Notes: a model not told the origin generated them from the sequence alone. 64,000 nucleotides of DNA from Setophaga petechia (GCA_024362935.1 JANCRA010000003.1:10796517-10860516); one strand, 5' to 3'. Shown: positions 13,951 through 29,237, numbered from the stretch's first letter. Made by a program: numbers and translations.

Positions 13951-16900
13951 CTCGTGTTAACTCTTTCAGAGGTAATGCACCAGAGAGCCAAGAAGCTGAG
14001 AAGTCTAACTGAGAGCATAAATATTCTTTCAAAAACGAGTCTTCAAATAATGACAAGTACAAGCCTGTGAGAGGCATCCAGAGGGACTGCAGCCCAAGCC
14101 CAGGCCTTGGGCAAGCCCAGCACTGAGCCTTCCTTCTTCTGATGGAACAGTGAGACCTCCCTTCCTTGAAGGCCGCTTTTCTTTTGAAAATAGTTTCTAG
14201 CTCTTTTTCCACCTACTTACTTCTTTGTTGCTACAGAGTGGCTGAAAACGCCTGTAGTTCTAAGTGGCTGCAAGTCCTGGGTGTAAAACCTGAATATGTG
14301 TGAAGATTTTTTTAAATAAACACACCACTTGTCTGAAATGGGGCACTGAAGGCTCAAAGCCCAACAAGTAGTTCAGTAACAGCAGAGGCACCCACAGCTG
14401 AAATGGTTTTATGTGGACAAAAGCCCACAGCTACATTTTTGTGACTGCTCTTTGTGGAGAAGGCAGCTTGAACTGGGTATAGCTCACAGGTTTACAAGCA
14501 GCTGCAGAACATGAAAGTATAAGAAAAAGAAATTGTAAATTGAAGAGATTTAGCATGGCAGGAGAAAATGACAATCCATTGACTCTGCTCAGATCCAGTT
14601 GTTCCCTGGATGACAACTGCATATTTTGTGCATTTAGTGTAGTTGGCTCCATAAGGCAGTCAGAGGCACAGAGATGCTTTTAGCTAAAGGGGAACACTAC
14701 TTCTTCCTCAAATCCCTGGGAAATCACTTCTCCAGCACAGAAATAGGTCTGCCTTAAGCCACACCAGCCAGCTTTCTAAATCCACTGTGGTCAGAGCTCT
14801 GCAGTACTAAAGCAAACCAGTAGCTTCCATGTTATATAAAAGTTACTGACTTTGGGTTTACCACGTGCCTTTTCAGATGCTTTTTGAATCTGGATTGTTT
14901 CCAGCATACATATATAGTTTATATATGTTTATAACTTTATAAAGTTTTAAAAGCTTTGGCAGTCTGTCAGCCAGAGCTGTGGTGTAGGTCTAGTGTGTTT
15001 ATGGAGCATGAGCTGGGAAATTTCAAGAGTCTTTATGGACTTGCAGGTGGAGGTAAGTCGAAGCTGTGTCCCACTTGAAGAGGATTTCTTCTGTATAGTA
15101 AAAACAAAATTTTCCTCCAACCACAAATTCCTGACTGAGCTTCACTGTAATCATTCAAATCACCAGATCCCAGAAGTGCACTCCTCCTGGGGACCTGCAG
15201 AGCCCCGTAGCTGTCTGACTGGACACACAGGCTGTCACCCCTGAGTGCCACCCCAGGTCTCACAAACTCACAAAGCCTTCCTGCAGCCCACACTGCCTTG
15301 CACATGATGACAAACCTGAGCTGCAGGCTCGGCCCACTCTCCAACTTCCAGCATGCCTTGTGTGCCATGGCCATGGTCTCCCTCTTCCAGGCAGGATGGC
15401 CCCTTGCATTGTGGCAAAACCCATTGAGGAGTTGAGAATGGAACACCAGAAAGTCCACTACTATCTTTGGATGAAGAATTTATCCTTAGTTTCAGTCTTT
15501 CACCCGACATCCCACCCCCAAACTTCCCTGGGCTTCTCCTCATGGGTCCTCCTGCTCCCAGCTTTGCTCTGTCCTTGAGCAAAACCATAACCCCAATCTG
15601 TGAGTACCTGGCAGCTGGATCTTAGAAGCCTATTTCTGAAATAAATTATTCTCACCTTGCATGATTGCCCCTTTCTATGGGTTACCACACACAGTAATAT
15701 GTTACTCCACTGGTTTTACCACCCCACTGTGACATGCCCTTGAAACCTGATACACAGCTTTTGATGGTAGGCCACAGCTGGCTTCCAGCAGGCAACCCAA
15801 CAAGCAGTGGAGATTTTGCATATGAAGCTATTAAAACACAAGGATATGTGAGGTGTCAACTTCATTCTGGGCTGCTGTAGCAAGTAATAAGAAGAGGAAG
15901 ACAGAACACATTTCTGTAATGACCTGATTACACTCAATACAAAAAAGAATGGAATGTCATCTTGGAGAGGCTGTATTCAACAAAAGTGGATCTAGGAATG
16001 CTGGACTCTGTTGTGTGCATTCCTTACATTACCTGAGCATCTGTTTCAAACCATCTCCTGACAAACTCATTTCCCCCTCAAAATTTCAGAAGACAGGGGC
16101 ATCACTTTTGTCTCCCCTCATTATCCTCAGAAAGGGAAGCACAGCTATTTTTACTAGCATTACAAAACACCTTACATTTAACCCAAAATTTTAAAAACAG
16201 TGGAAGACTTTTACTGCACTAATACACTAGGTTGTGCATTGTTATTTCCTTTTCTGAGAAAATACCCTCTATGAATATATATTTAGAATTCTTCCTACAA
16301 ACTGATGACCTGATTGCAATCATGGAATATACTACAAAAATGAGAAATTGTAAATAATTATTTCAAAAGGAAAATATACCTGTTATTTTACTAATGATGT
16401 ACTAGAAGCTTCCTTTTTAAATAATATCTACCATTTGAAAAGATCAGATCCTCAAAGTGCAAAGAAAGTTATGCTTGTTTAGGGTGCCCACTTGTATGAA
16501 GTGGAAGGTTTCAGGAAAGTAGTGGGAGAGTTCATACAAGATGTTGCAAATACTCTAGCAATCAGAATTTGCTTTTGCATATGATTTTTTGTTTATAAAA
16601 TGCAAAGAACTTCTCAGAAGCAGGCTATGAGTTCTATTATTTCTTAAAGAGAGGTGAGAAAGGCAAAAAGACCAATCCAGTCTCAGCAACAGAGACAGGC
16701 ACTGAACCCAGCAGCAAGTTGACTTCCCTGCTGGAAGCATTAGGAAGTTCCCCTCAGATAAAAAGGCAGAAATGTGCTAACTTCTGCCCTCCACAACACC
16801 TACAGAGTACTAAGCATTATAATTATGTTGATGATATAACCTATCCAGTCAACCATCTCATGTCCACATAGGTAATTATATTTTAACTGCTAAAGGGCTT

Positions 16901-18450
16901 TGGGAAATTGGCAGCCACATGAATGTTTGGTTGGTGCAGCACATACATTTGCCATCTGAAGGTGATTAATGTAATTCCCAGCCCAGGACTGGCCAGATGA
17001 TTGGTTCAGTGCTACCCTTCATATTTAAAAGTGAATGGACAAGAGAAACAATCCAGAATATACACTACTCCTCGTTTGTGACTTATAAAGGAGTTTAGAG
17101 AAGAACTTGTAGAGTTTCCACTGCAGACAGATAGATAGATAGCTCCTTGAATTTTACTGAATAGACTGAGGCTGGTTTACTTCACAAGGTCTCCACAGGA
17201 CATTAACATTGGACCTAAATAATTTAGCTTGACAATTAATCAAGAACAAACATTTTTCAGGGCTTGTATGAACTACCAAGAGATGAAGTGACATGTGCTG
17301 TCTGGGAATTTTATATGCAATTTAGTACCTGACTTAGAGTGTGATGCTGAGCAAGCTGAACTGTGTTTCTGATGCCCTGTTTCCCTTTAAAGGGAAGAGG
17401 TTACCTGGTTCCTAGGTATGAGCTTCTCCTGCTGATGCTCAATTCTTGTAGAATAACTTAGCATCTTTGGAAAAAAGATGTACAAAAGATGTACAAAAAC
17501 ATTATTGATCCCAAATGTTTAGCATACTCTGTTGTTGCACTCAATGAAACAATCAAATATAGAACATGTTCCAGCAAAGCCAGCATGCAGAAAATTCTCT
17601 ATTGTCTCCTTCTGCTTTATCAAGCAGCCCATGGAATTCTTTAGAGGCCCTAGTCAATACTATTTAAAACATCAAGACTCATTTTACACTCCACGTTCTT
17701 TGTAATTTCTCTTTCTCTCAAACAGGTAATATACTACTGGGAAGAATGCCTCCCTTTATAATTACACCACACAAAGCTTCAGACATGCACATTTCAGGTG
17801 AGTGCCTGAAATTTTGAAGGGTCTCATTATCCTTCTAATACAAAGAGACTTTCTGGGGGACATTGCTTTTGGGAGAAAGGATGTGTGTTTTGTTTCCACT
17901 CAATGTTACAGTGAAATACAATGTCATGACCACCTCACAGACTTACTGGTAATCCATTTTGTGAAAAATGAAATCCACCTATTGTATATGCAAGGCTTTA
18001 TGATAATGCAACAACCCATACAGGACAGCCTAGCAGCAACTGGTTCCAGCTTGTCCCTGCCAATCATTCAGCTTCCACTGCAGTCACAGGGCTAGCATGT
18101 GCATCTTGACAGCCCTGGAAATTACTCTAAACCATTTCATCACATTCCAAACCAACACTTATTCTGATTACAAAGTTAATAGCTTGAAATGGACATTCTA
18201 GAATTAACCCTGTGACCTGCTAGATTGGTGACAAGGAGACAGCAAAATGTGATGCAGGCACCAGGCTGAGTGACAATGCCTGGTGATGCCTGAGGCTCCA
18301 CTACTAGAAGCAATGTTGGAAAATAGAGGTAATTGTAGATTTTTCATTTCTTCTTTGGCATCCAAAAGTTTGTTTTTCATAATTGACTTTGACATGTGAC
18401 TTAATGTGTGAGTTAATGTGACTTAATGCATGATATATATATTCTATAAG

Positions 18451-18487
<37 letters not shown>

Positions 18488-21400
18488 CTTATTCCAAATA
18501 AGAAAATATCAGTGAGGAGGCACAGCGATGTAGCTTGACTGGACACTTGGCTAATTCTCTTCTGCTTGAAGGTAAAAGGGAATTTCTCAGGAAGGTGTGT
18601 GGAACTCCTGGGACAGTACAGGTATTAGAGCTGTTCAGCAACTACTTTTGGCCAGTACCTGAATGGTTTACATCCAGCCCAGTAATGGATGATATTAAAA
18701 TATTATGAGCCAGGGAAATAGAATTATTTCTTAGTTAAAAAGAGGCTTTAAACTCTACTTCAGAAAACAAAAGAAGAAAAGTCCCAAGCTCTATTTCAAC
18801 AAAGGGTTGTACCCCCAGCAGGTTTAGGTAGTTCACTGCAATGAGCAACAATATTAGCACTGCAAAGGGTGCAGGAACACAAAACCAAAGAACAGCAAAA
18901 GAAAATGGGACTGTGCTACTGACCACAGGTACCCACTGGATTGGCTTAGTTGAAATGTGAATCTATTCTGTGATTGATATCAAGCCCATCTATAAAAACA
19001 TGTAAGACAGGAATAAACCAAATGAGTCTCATTCTCTAAGACTTAACAGTTCTGAATGTGGGTTTAAAAAGTCTGTACAAGGAAGAAAAGAGATTCTGGT
19101 GATGGGAACTTTGCAGAACAAAAATATTCTAACCTGAACCACACAGTATAAAGCATTGAGGACATCTCTTTATCTTTGGAAATTATTGTACAGTTAACTG
19201 ACTAACAACTGACTTTCTGAAAAGAAAGCCTCTTTTAATTCTCTCTCCTTGAATTTGCTATGGGAAGGATTTAAAGAACTATATTTGATCCATTAGGTTG
19301 AAGTACTCACAGTACTGTACATTGTTTTAGTGTACTAAATTTAGTTGACTTCTGTCTCTTTCAATTACCCTTCTAAAAAGGATAGGTGAAAAATAATGTC
19401 TCTCTTTATATAATTTGGTTTGCTGTTGATTAATTTTCCTCTTCTACTGCTTGCTCATGTTTTGCAGGGTAGGAAGGACAAAATAGCATAAGCGGGGTAA
19501 AAAGCTCTTTTTATGAGTTTGAGCTTGTAGATTCTTCCCTTTTATATTTTTATCTCATCAATATAATGTCAGAATCATTGATAAGGACAAAAAAGTCTAA
19601 CAGAGAATGAACTGAATCTTAACCTTGGTAAAACAGACCAACAGTAAGAAATCCTGAAAGTAAAAATAAATTACTACACATGCTATCCTCATAATTAGTA
19701 TGAAGAAAAACTTAATACAAGTTTTATAGAAATAATCCACTGACTAGTCCTCTTTTGGCACAGCAAAGAACTGTAGAGGAATAACATGCCCTAATTCTTA
19801 AAAGAACCATGCTCTGCATCAGAGGTACTTCTCAACATTTCAGAAATAGTTCAATTCCATTTGGTATCACTCATGTCTATGCCCTCTGTAAGCTATGTAC
19901 AACTCTTAACACCACTCAGCCTCTCAAAAGGAGGTAGAAACCAGGCATGAATACTGGGGCAGGTCTTGAACTCAGCTGCTGCTTTGCAAAGGATGAAGCA
20001 GTGAGAGCCAAAGGGTTTCTGACTGTGATGTCCTCCAACCATCAAATAGTAATCAAATGCTTTGATGAGGAGGAAGCAAAAAAAAGATTAATGTATCTTA
20101 GTGATCCGTTAAAATTTCAAAAATAGTAATTGCTGAACTTGACTGCTCTAAAAACCTTTGTTCTGAAAACAGAACTAGGCAGCAATGCCTTGCCCTGAAT
20201 TTCTGCAGAGTCTGAATGATCAAAGATCTGTTGAAGTTTTACTCACCCATCTTGTTTCAGTGTTTAGACTGGGCTGATAGTCTACAAAGACAAAAAAAAT
20301 ACCCCAGGCCTTCAAAAAGGAAGGAAATACTCAATTCAGAGAGACACTAATTCTTTCTAATCTTCTTTTCTAACTTTTCCAACCTTCTCATTGGACTTAT
20401 AAAAGTTTCTCTTACTATATTTGATAGTGCTTCATTAATTGTCAAGATTAATCTACCACTAAAATTTAATGCAGAAAATCAGCAGTCATCACATATGTTT
20501 GATTGTTTCCTTCATAGAAACGCAAAGCAAAAAGACCAGATCCTGGAAGAAGACCTGGAAGAACTTATGACAGAATGGAAAATCTTTCTAGAGCATCCTG
20601 CGACAATAAATGACAGCAAGTTGGGTAATACACTATGGTATTAAAGGCAGAAGTAATGGAACTGGGACTTAGGACTTCCTGGAGACAAGTGTCTCTGGAG
20701 CAGCTTTCCTAAAATTCCTCCTTCCTGTCCATCCATCCATCAGATGTTCCCTACCCTTTCTCTTGACAAATGTCTCCTTCAGATACAGGGATGTCACCAG
20801 GGGGAGAGGAAGAACAGACCACACCTGCACCATAGCTTGTACAAACATAGTTAACTGGCAATGGTCACAAATTCTGTTACAAGGTGTGTAGTTATGTAAG
20901 TTTGATAGTCTTTTGTGGGCTGATGGCTTAAATAATTTGCCAGTAGATCATACACTAGAAACATGTCACTGCTTGTGATACAAGAGCAGGTGTGTTCTTG
21001 CCCATTACTGGAATGCAGCTACTGGGGGAGGGTTGGAAATTTACCAGCTCAGACAAAGATATCATCTTTAGGTTGCAACAAAGGAAACAAAAGAATGGGA
21101 ATCTCTTAGTAGACATTAATTTTTTTAATTATGGATATTTATTTAATGAATGCTGTTCCTGTTAAAGTTCCACTTTTTGAACAGGCAGTCATTCTTAAGA
21201 CAGAAAATTATGTCATGCCTTTTGCCACCAGAGGTTTGGATCACTGTTTGACTGGTGTTCTACTAGAATGATCAGCTGTTGGGCACATAATATCCCCTGG
21301 CACTTGTCTGAGGAAGTCCTGCAGTAGAAATATAACTTGCAATTTTTAGTTGGACACTCCATTGCTTGCTGCTGACCTATATGGACCATACATGCATTCA

Positions 21401-24400
21401 GCCAGGTTACCTCAAGGAAAAAAAACTTCCCAATGGAATGTGATATGACTTACAAAATTCTTTGTCCATCTTTCATTCTAGATACCTGAGACTTCAAGAG
21501 ATAAATAGGGTATCTCCCTTGGGGACTACTAATATATTAAGAAATTCAAGCACTCCTGAGAAGCCACACCTAGACGAGACATATACACAGAAAACTATCA
21601 TACCTATGAAGTTAAGGAATACTCTGGAGGCTGAGCATCATACAATTGGATAAAACTATTTTCTAGAAGAAATTACTTCCTTAGTTTGATGGTCTTTCAG
21701 AAAAACTAATAGGATTGTCAAAGGTAAAATGATAATGTGGAAATGCAGTGAGTGTAGGTTTCTCTGACGAGTCATCAGATGTTTCTGTAGGAGAGTAGAG
21801 TGAAAATGGATGGAAGGAAGAGAACAATATCTGTAGAACCTATAAATATCTGAGGAGATGTTAACATGAAGAAAAGAAATAAAAGGAGAGTGTTTAGGGG
21901 AGGAAAGAGAGGAAACTCTCATGCACTGTGTCTCCTTAAAAGCTAAATGCAATATTACAGCCCCTGCCAAGCTGTGAAACTCAGGTGACCCACAGTGATC
22001 CAGTGCGTCCCCTAGTAGCTGTGCAGGGCTCAGACTTCTGGTCCCAGGGCTCTGCACACTGCAAGAGTGATTGATTAGAACAGTGCAGCAAATGGCATTG
22101 TCTGTGCTGAAATGGGGAAGAAATCAGAGGCATAGGACTGAAAGGACAGCTGAAGGAAAGACCCAAGGCAGGTGGCTCTGTCCTGCCTTTACCAGGCAGA
22201 TGTGATGAGGGAGAAGCAGCAAGGCAGCCACACTTGTAAGCAAGGCCCACATCTTGATTATCAGCCTGGGGCAAGCGAGCCTGTCCAGAACAGCCATTCC
22301 ATTTCCTCAGCTATGAGCACCATGTTGTGCCCTGCCCTACTCCAATGCCTACCAGTGCCCCAGGTCTTCTGCATCTCCCTTCATTTTCTGCACTCCTCAG
22401 GGCAACATGAATTTCATTAAGGTTAATAATTAATCTAATGAGGCTAAATAATTAGTCTAATAAAGCTAATATACTCATTGAATAATCAAAATACTCCTTT
22501 GAAAGGCAGAAGGAAGACGCATATTGCCATGAAATAAACAAAATAACTAATAGAAGGAAATTTATTTTATCACAGACACTCGACTTCTCACAGTCTAGTA
22601 CAGCAGGTATTACGCAGAGGAGTAAGAAGACAACCTCACCTTGAAAGAGCTTATAAGAGACATGAAAAAAACCTGTGAAGAATGCAGCAAAAACACATAC
22701 ACATTTAAATACTTTTTTTCTCACTCCTCCAGCTCCTCATTACCTTGGACACAGTACCCATAGTTAATCAAGGAATGTCAAGTTCAAGCACAATTTCTGT
22801 GGTTCAGCTCAAGTTACTGGTTTGCAGTGTGCAATTTCACTTCTGAATTACTCATCCCTTGTTAGGGTCTCTCTTGCAATTTTGCACCTATCCCTAATCT
22901 TTAAAGATAATTCAGCAGTGTGCTTGACAGTCAAGAATGTCATTATCTTCCTAGCAGGCAAAGGATATACTTTCAGAGGAACATAAACTTGATTTTCAGA
23001 GATAGTGGTTACCTGCAGCCCTTACTGGCTTCAAATGATATTTTGGGCACTACTACCTCTGAAAGGTCAGGCTTTTAATATAAACAACTGGAATTCACCC
23101 CCAAAACAGAATAGTTTTCATGCACTGAAAGAAAAGTATTCTGGTCAGGTTTAGAGAAAATCTTGGGCAGTGCTTTCACCAGAAATGGATGACAAATTTC
23201 AAAATTGTTTTTAAGAGGGCTTTGCCATGAGGGAGGGAAACAAGCAATCAGTGACACAACTCACTGCCACACATAAACCATCTCATATATGAAAATAATA
23301 AAGGCAAAAACTGTTGTGAGTCTCCAAAGAGATTTATCAGGTGATACCAGGTCTGGATAAGAGATATTTTCAAATTCTGCCTCCTTCCACATTTGACCAC
23401 ACTAATTAAAAAACCCAAAGCCTACAAATTACTGATGATCAGCTCTCTCAGTGACAGAGGAAACCAGTTGTTACACCACACCCAGATATTTTCAGCACTA
23501 CATTGTCTTCTAAATGTGCTCTTTGCTGTATATTTTTTGCTGTGCTATCACCAAGTATTGTTAGAAGTGAGTCAGGGACTGCACATTTGCTACTGCAAAT
23601 CCACCCTCACAAACCAAAGGAAACAGCTCCACAATGAGAGATTAGTGAGAATGTAAGAATGAAGGTATTATTATTTTTTTATAGATATATCTCTTTTCAG
23701 AAAGGAATTCAATTTATTACTTACACTGTTTTTGTTCAGGTTGAGCAGCAGATAGAGAAAATTAGCTGGAGGGTTACTTACTTTCAAGTAGATCCAGTGT
23801 TCCACTCCTCTCCTGGCAGAAAGAGAAAGTACCTTCAGGTTTTCAAGGCACAGATCGTGTATTAGTTGTGGTACGAAGTAATTTCTTTTAACATTAAGCT
23901 GTGCAATTCACCAATTCCCAGAACTACATGTTAGAGTTTGCATTCTGAACAAAGCTAAGTACCATCCCTTCCAGGGCTCTTTTGTCTTTTAAATGCATCC
24001 TCCTTGGTTGTATTTCATGTTATTGTGCTCTCACTGCTTCTGTATAAATGAACATATTAATCCTTAATTTCCTGGGTTTCTAACTCCATTTGCCAAGGAA
24101 GAATTTTTCTTCTCTCAGAAGCTGCAGATGCAGATTCCCACTGTGCCAGCTTCTTCCTGTTTGGAGTGGTCTAGCATAAGGAATTAGTTCAGGAAAGTTC
24201 ATAAAAATGTATTTTTTCTTTTTACTTTTACTACACTTCACAGCTGTCTCACTGTGTTCTCATCACTTTTCTTTTGAGTATACTATGAAAACCCATCACA
24301 GCAGCTGAGGTCTGCAGGGTTGGAAAGCTGACCTTCCAAGACAAGGGGTAGAAATATGGGAGCCAATATTTCTGCTATCAAATGACAGCTCCTCCACAAC

Positions 24401-27087
24401 TCTTTTACTCCTAGGGGTACTCCTGAGAAAATGCAAAACCTCAATTTTGACTTGTGGCAGTATTCTCAATGGAGAAGAAAAAGCTTCACATATAGCAGCT
24501 TAGGAAGCTGTGAAACTTGAGGGCCATTTCACAATTTCAGGTATTTGTATGCAGAACTAAATGCAAGGGCATTAAAATCCGGCATGGGCAACATATGCAA
24601 CAGTCTGGAAGAAGACAGGTTTTGGTAGGATAAGATGAAACACAAACCCCAGAAGGAAGTACCAGTGCAATACTGTTTGTAATTTCATATTTAAAAACAT
24701 GGCACATCCATGTAGAGAAAAGTAGTCAAATTGTAGCAGCCAGTTAGAGCTGTTGCAAGTTTCTAAACCCCAAACTGGTGCTATAGAGGTACCATTCACA
24801 GAGATAAAGAACTTAGCATCAAAAGGAGCATCAAATTCATGGAATCAACTTTGTAAATCTTATCAAGCTGCTGAATCTTGATAATATGAGTGAAGAAAAC
24901 TGCAATGCCTATGAGATAGCATGTAGTTGCATAAAGCTATCTGAGGTCCCAACTAGGACTCCAGGACTCCAGGACTTTTCAAAAAATTTGATCCCACCAC
25001 ATCTGCTTTCTCTCTGCCTTTGAGAAAGGACATAATGAAAACACTTCTCACAAAGAACAGATTCCTTCTCCCTTTGAGTACCTCATCATTGTAAAGAGCC
25101 CAGCACTCTCAAAAACAACATGGGAGGTAAAGGAATTGGTATTTACTCCCACAGAGCTTTCCCAGTCAGTTTGATGTTGCAGTGCCACTATAGGCAATGG
25201 GATCTGACTCTTGTTCAAAGAGCACCAGCTCTGTGTTCTGTTCTATAGCAGAACTGGTAAAACTTGGAAACTCTAATTGAGATGTCCCACTACATATTCT
25301 GGCAAAAGCAGACATATACTGGTTATTAAGACACAATCTGGAGTCTGCCTCACACCTCCTACAATGAAGCTACTGATACCTATCATCACGTAGACAGGGC
25401 ACTGCAAACCATCCATGGCTCATCAGCAACTGGTAGACTCTCTGTTAAAGCTATAGCAGCATTAATGTCTTCCCAAAATTAAAGATTTTTTTTTTAAGCA
25501 GAAAAGTCTGAGAAAGGCATTATTAGTCACAGGATAAACCAAAGGCAGTTAATCTCCTGTCTACACCTTAAGAAAGAGGAGAAAAAGCTAATTTAAACAA
25601 ATGCTACTAGGGATAAAAAATTCAGACTGATGCTACATTAAATTACACGGGAGGCTGAGGTATCCAGCCATGATCTTCAGTAAAAAAGAAAATTATAAGG
25701 TCTATCAATTAGAGAAGTGGTGCTCTGAGTCTATGTGCTGGCATGCTTACAGTTTTTTTTAATGTCTGGCAGGATGTTTTACAAACTAAACTCAGCAAGA
25801 TGACAATTCCACCAGAAGGTGCTTCAGATGGCTTTGCTAATAATTTTGATCAGCTGAAATGGAGAAAAACATCATTTCATTTATTTGGCTTTTCCAGAAC
25901 CTGTCAAATCTGAGCAGAACCATTAATTGCCCCCTTCTACATCTCCCCCTGCCATCTTTCCCACCTTCTTCCAGAATGGACACACTTCAATTTATTTACT
26001 TTTCCTACAAGTGTTCTGCATATCAGCCTTTGTTGCCAAAACAAACTTTGGTCATTCTTCGTGCACTTCCTTTCTAGAAGGAAGTGCCATTTCTTGAGAA
26101 TATTCATTGGAGGCTGGTACAGCTACTGCTGCAAAGATCTAAGTGCTAACCACCATATATTGGCTTTTGTTTTAATAGCCTTTTAACCAACTTTGTTAAT
26201 GGACTGAATGCAATTTAGATATGGAACTTGGCTAAAATGTAGCTTCAATTGGCTATTAAAATTTAAGAGCCAACTAAGATAGCTAATTACAAAAAAGCTC
26301 CAGTGATAATGCTAAGCAGAATTAGTAATAGCAAATGACAGTCTGTCTAGTCTTATTCCCAAAGGGAAAGAAACTCTTAACTGAGAAGTCAACCAGACAA
26401 CGTGCAGAAAACCTAATTGCATTACTGGTATTATGGCATCCCAAATCTGGCAGCTCACTGGGACAAAACAGTGAGAAAAGTCTGTCAAACTACTCAGGAA
26501 AGCAACTGACCCCCTTCTTAATGCTAGCTGCAGCAAATATTGGGAATTATTATTTTATATTAACTTATTGGAAAATAATCCTGTAAAAATTATCAAACCA
26601 TCACCATCTAAAAAAATATGTTATATCCATCCTGAATTTGACTGTCTCTCCAGATATATTAGGGGTAAATATAAACAATCTGTCTGCAAAACGTTCAAGC
26701 ACTAAAAGAAGCATTCTGTGCTTCATTATCAATATCCTCATTACACCATCAGCTGAAGTGCTGACTAGTTCTCCTATGAAGATTTATCATGTATGGTGGC
26801 CACTTTGAAACATAGGTAGCGGAGTCTTTAACATTCCCTTCTCAAGCGTCTCCCTGCTGTGCCTGTAAATGTCAGTCCAGTTTTTTCACGGCTGCACGCA
26901 CAGATTAGAAACAGCAGGAGAGCTTGGGAGTATGACTACAATACTAGTAAGGACACTTGTCTTCATGGCACTGCTCAAGTGATTCTTGGAATGCAGGACC
27001 CTGCTGTTTTCTAATATTTACACACAACTGGAGTCATCAAGAGCAGTAAATGCAGTCTAAAGGCAGCTTGCTTCTTTTGTGTTAGGG
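13951..27087. other. Intergenic, no gene recognised
   Basis: AT-rich DNA without recognisable exons. Minor items are (GATA)4 at about 17130 and the (TA)n tract at 18455. The stretch 16830-17040 and the stretch 26090-26330 (several TTGGCT/AGCCAA and TAATTA motifs) are repeat-free and could be regulatory. Confidence 0.55.
18455..18483. repeat. (TA)n microsatellite
   Basis: About 14 uninterrupted TA units, flanked by further AT-rich sequence with a short TATATAT block at 18432-18441. Confidence 0.95.
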
Positions 27088-27300
27088 GCTTTACTTTCAA
27101 ACGGGGATGTCAAACAAAATCCGACTGCACCCTCCGCCTCTGGTGAAGTGCTGTATTTCCCCATCGGTCTCTGCGGAGCAGAGGGAACACGTGTGTGCAA
27201 GCAGCACTGTATGTGATCCATACGGCAGCGCTGCGGGTTTGATCACAGCCTTCCCTGCGCTCCTCCTGCCCGGCCCACGCCTTAAACACTACTGCAGTTA
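27088..27300. other. Small CpG-rich patch just downstream of VRK1
   Basis: About eleven CpG in roughly 200 bp (for example TACGGCAGCGCTGCGGG), in AT-rich surroundings, some 0.6 kb beyond the likely VRK1 poly(A) site. Open frames on both strands (82 and 146 codons) show no recognisable protein. Confidence 0.35.
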
Positions 27301-27914
27301 CAGCCAGCTGGAGCCTGGGGCTTTGCAGTGCCTTGTGAGCAGAGACAAGCCCTGAAACAACATTCACCTTGAAGAAAAAGCACCCTTTTCCTTCACAGAA
27401 CACCTGCCAGGACATCTTCTCCCGGGACATTTTTGGGGTGGGAGGAAGTAAGGGTGGCTTATGAAATTCGCACCTCAAAACATTCTTTTCAAATATATGG
27501 AAATAACTGTTTGTTCCATTTGGCTTTGGTGGTGTCAAAAGAAAACACACTGCTTGAAAACTTGGAAAGTAATCAAAGGAAGTTTACTGGTAAATAAGTT
27601 ACTAAAAAAACCAAAATGTCAGACAACTGAAGTACAGAAGAATGACATTAACTTTGAGTATGTGACAAGGAAGAGAATACAGTATGCCTTCCTGACAATA
27701 GCTATTCAGAACAGAGTAACACACTTTCTGAACAAAATGATTAAACGAAGTCATTAAAATGATAGTTTGATTTGAGGAGTTTTAAACATGAGAGAGGCTT
27801 TAGCAAACCTATTTTTACATCTGAAATGAAGACAATGCTACACTTAAAGTTGTCAGCCACATTTTGCTAACACCCAGGAAGACGAGCCTAACAGTCAACA
27901 GAAATGAGAAAGCA

Positions 27915-29160
27915 CCTCTTAAATATGGTATTCCAGTTTTATTTCAAAACAACAGATTCCCTTGTTTCAAAAAATAACTTCATCATTCATTCATTCAACA
28001 TTTCATGCTACAACACATTTATTTAATCTCATGAGTTGCTACTCAGACATGATACAACCAAGCAAGCTGGACATCCACACGAATACACTCTCACTGGCTC
28101 ATATGGGTTCCTTTTGGTTTGCCAAACTTTCGGTTGCCCTGACAAGAATGATGTTCACGCCTTATCATGTGTATGTTGCAGTAGATATATGAAAAGTAGC
28201 AGTGTTTCACACTGGAATCCAACACTATTTTTGACTAACAGCTCTGAAAAGAGAACTCAAAGCTAACCAAGGAAGTACTTGCTCAAAAGGATTTGGAAGA
28301 TTACGTGCCCCTCAAGTAAAGGTAAACCATTACTGCTGAGAGAAGCAGACGTGAGACAATATTTCATGGGAACTAGATCCTGCACAAAGTTACTCTCAAT
28401 CATATTCTAGTCTTTTCCCTAATATAAAAAGAAAATCTGAGGGGGTGGTTGAGAATAAGCATTGTTTTTCAGTTAGTTCTTTTCTTTGCCCTGGGCCCTT
28501 TGTCTGAAATTCTGGTCTCTTTCTTTCCAGAGAAACTGTGAATAATTGGAAAAGTGATAGAAACACAAATACTATGCAAAAAAATGACTAAAATTCAGTA
28601 CCTGTCTTCCAAAGAATTAAATGCATTTTATACAAACTACAATGGAAGGACATGATTTTTGCCTTCTCTTTTTAATTCAAACACTTGTAACATATTTAAA
28701 AGTTATTTATGCTTTTTCAGATTTCATCTCAGTGTGCATTTAAGTGACCACCAATATGACTTTACTCAGAACTGTGAGAAATCAGATGCAACACTGCTGT
28801 TTCTTATACAGTATCCATAATGAAACTATTAAAAAAGGCTTTATCTCTACATTACAAAGCAGGAAAAAAACCACTCTTTTTTAGTTTGCCTTAAAGACAT
28901 GAATTCATGTATAAAAAAAATAAAAATGCATCCCCACTTCACAAGTTGGTAAAATTTTGCATTAGTATTTACATGTATATAAATTATGCAAATATTTTAA
29001 TAAAACATTTATTCTTCAAAAACAGGTACAAACAGCAGTCCATGTTTTTACAGAATTCATCATTTCAAAAGGAAAAAAAAGATTCCAGTGCTACCAACAA
29101 CAACAAAAGAAAATCGGAAATGAGCCACAGAGCAACTTAATTTGTTGCTCCATATATTAT
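27915..29160 (-). other. VRK1: Probable VRK1 3' UTR with poly(A) signal candidates
   Basis: This non-coding stretch follows the VRK1 stop. AATAAA on the minus strand occurs at 29008-29013, 28018-28023 and 27938-27943. The last two are followed by TG-rich sequence on the minus strand, as expected downstream of a cleavage site, so a 3' UTR of about 1.1-1.25 kb is my preferred reading. The first would give only about 150 nt. The end cannot be fixed without transcript data. Confidence 0.45.
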
Positions 29161-29237
29161 TTACTTCCTGACTCTCTTTCTGGTTGCTGTGCTTTTCTGT
29201 GGTGAGGTCATCTTCTCGGTTCTGGCAGCAACTGCAT
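29161..29237 (-). CDS. VRK1: VRK1 coding exon 12 (C-terminus, stop)
   Basis: This is 77 nt of coding sequence. It completes codon 387 and encodes [14 protein letters not shown], then [10 protein letters not shown], and TAA at 29163-29161. The ending TRKRVRK closely matches the human C-terminus TRKRVQK, which confirms this as the true last exon. The acceptor is TTGCAG. The preceding intron is 6.7 kb and holds two LTRs. Confidence 0.93.

Noticed and set aside
15033..15458. 141-codon minus-strand frame
   Set aside because: No family resemblance, no splice or promoter context, and an alternative frame on the same strand overlaps it. Best seen as chance.
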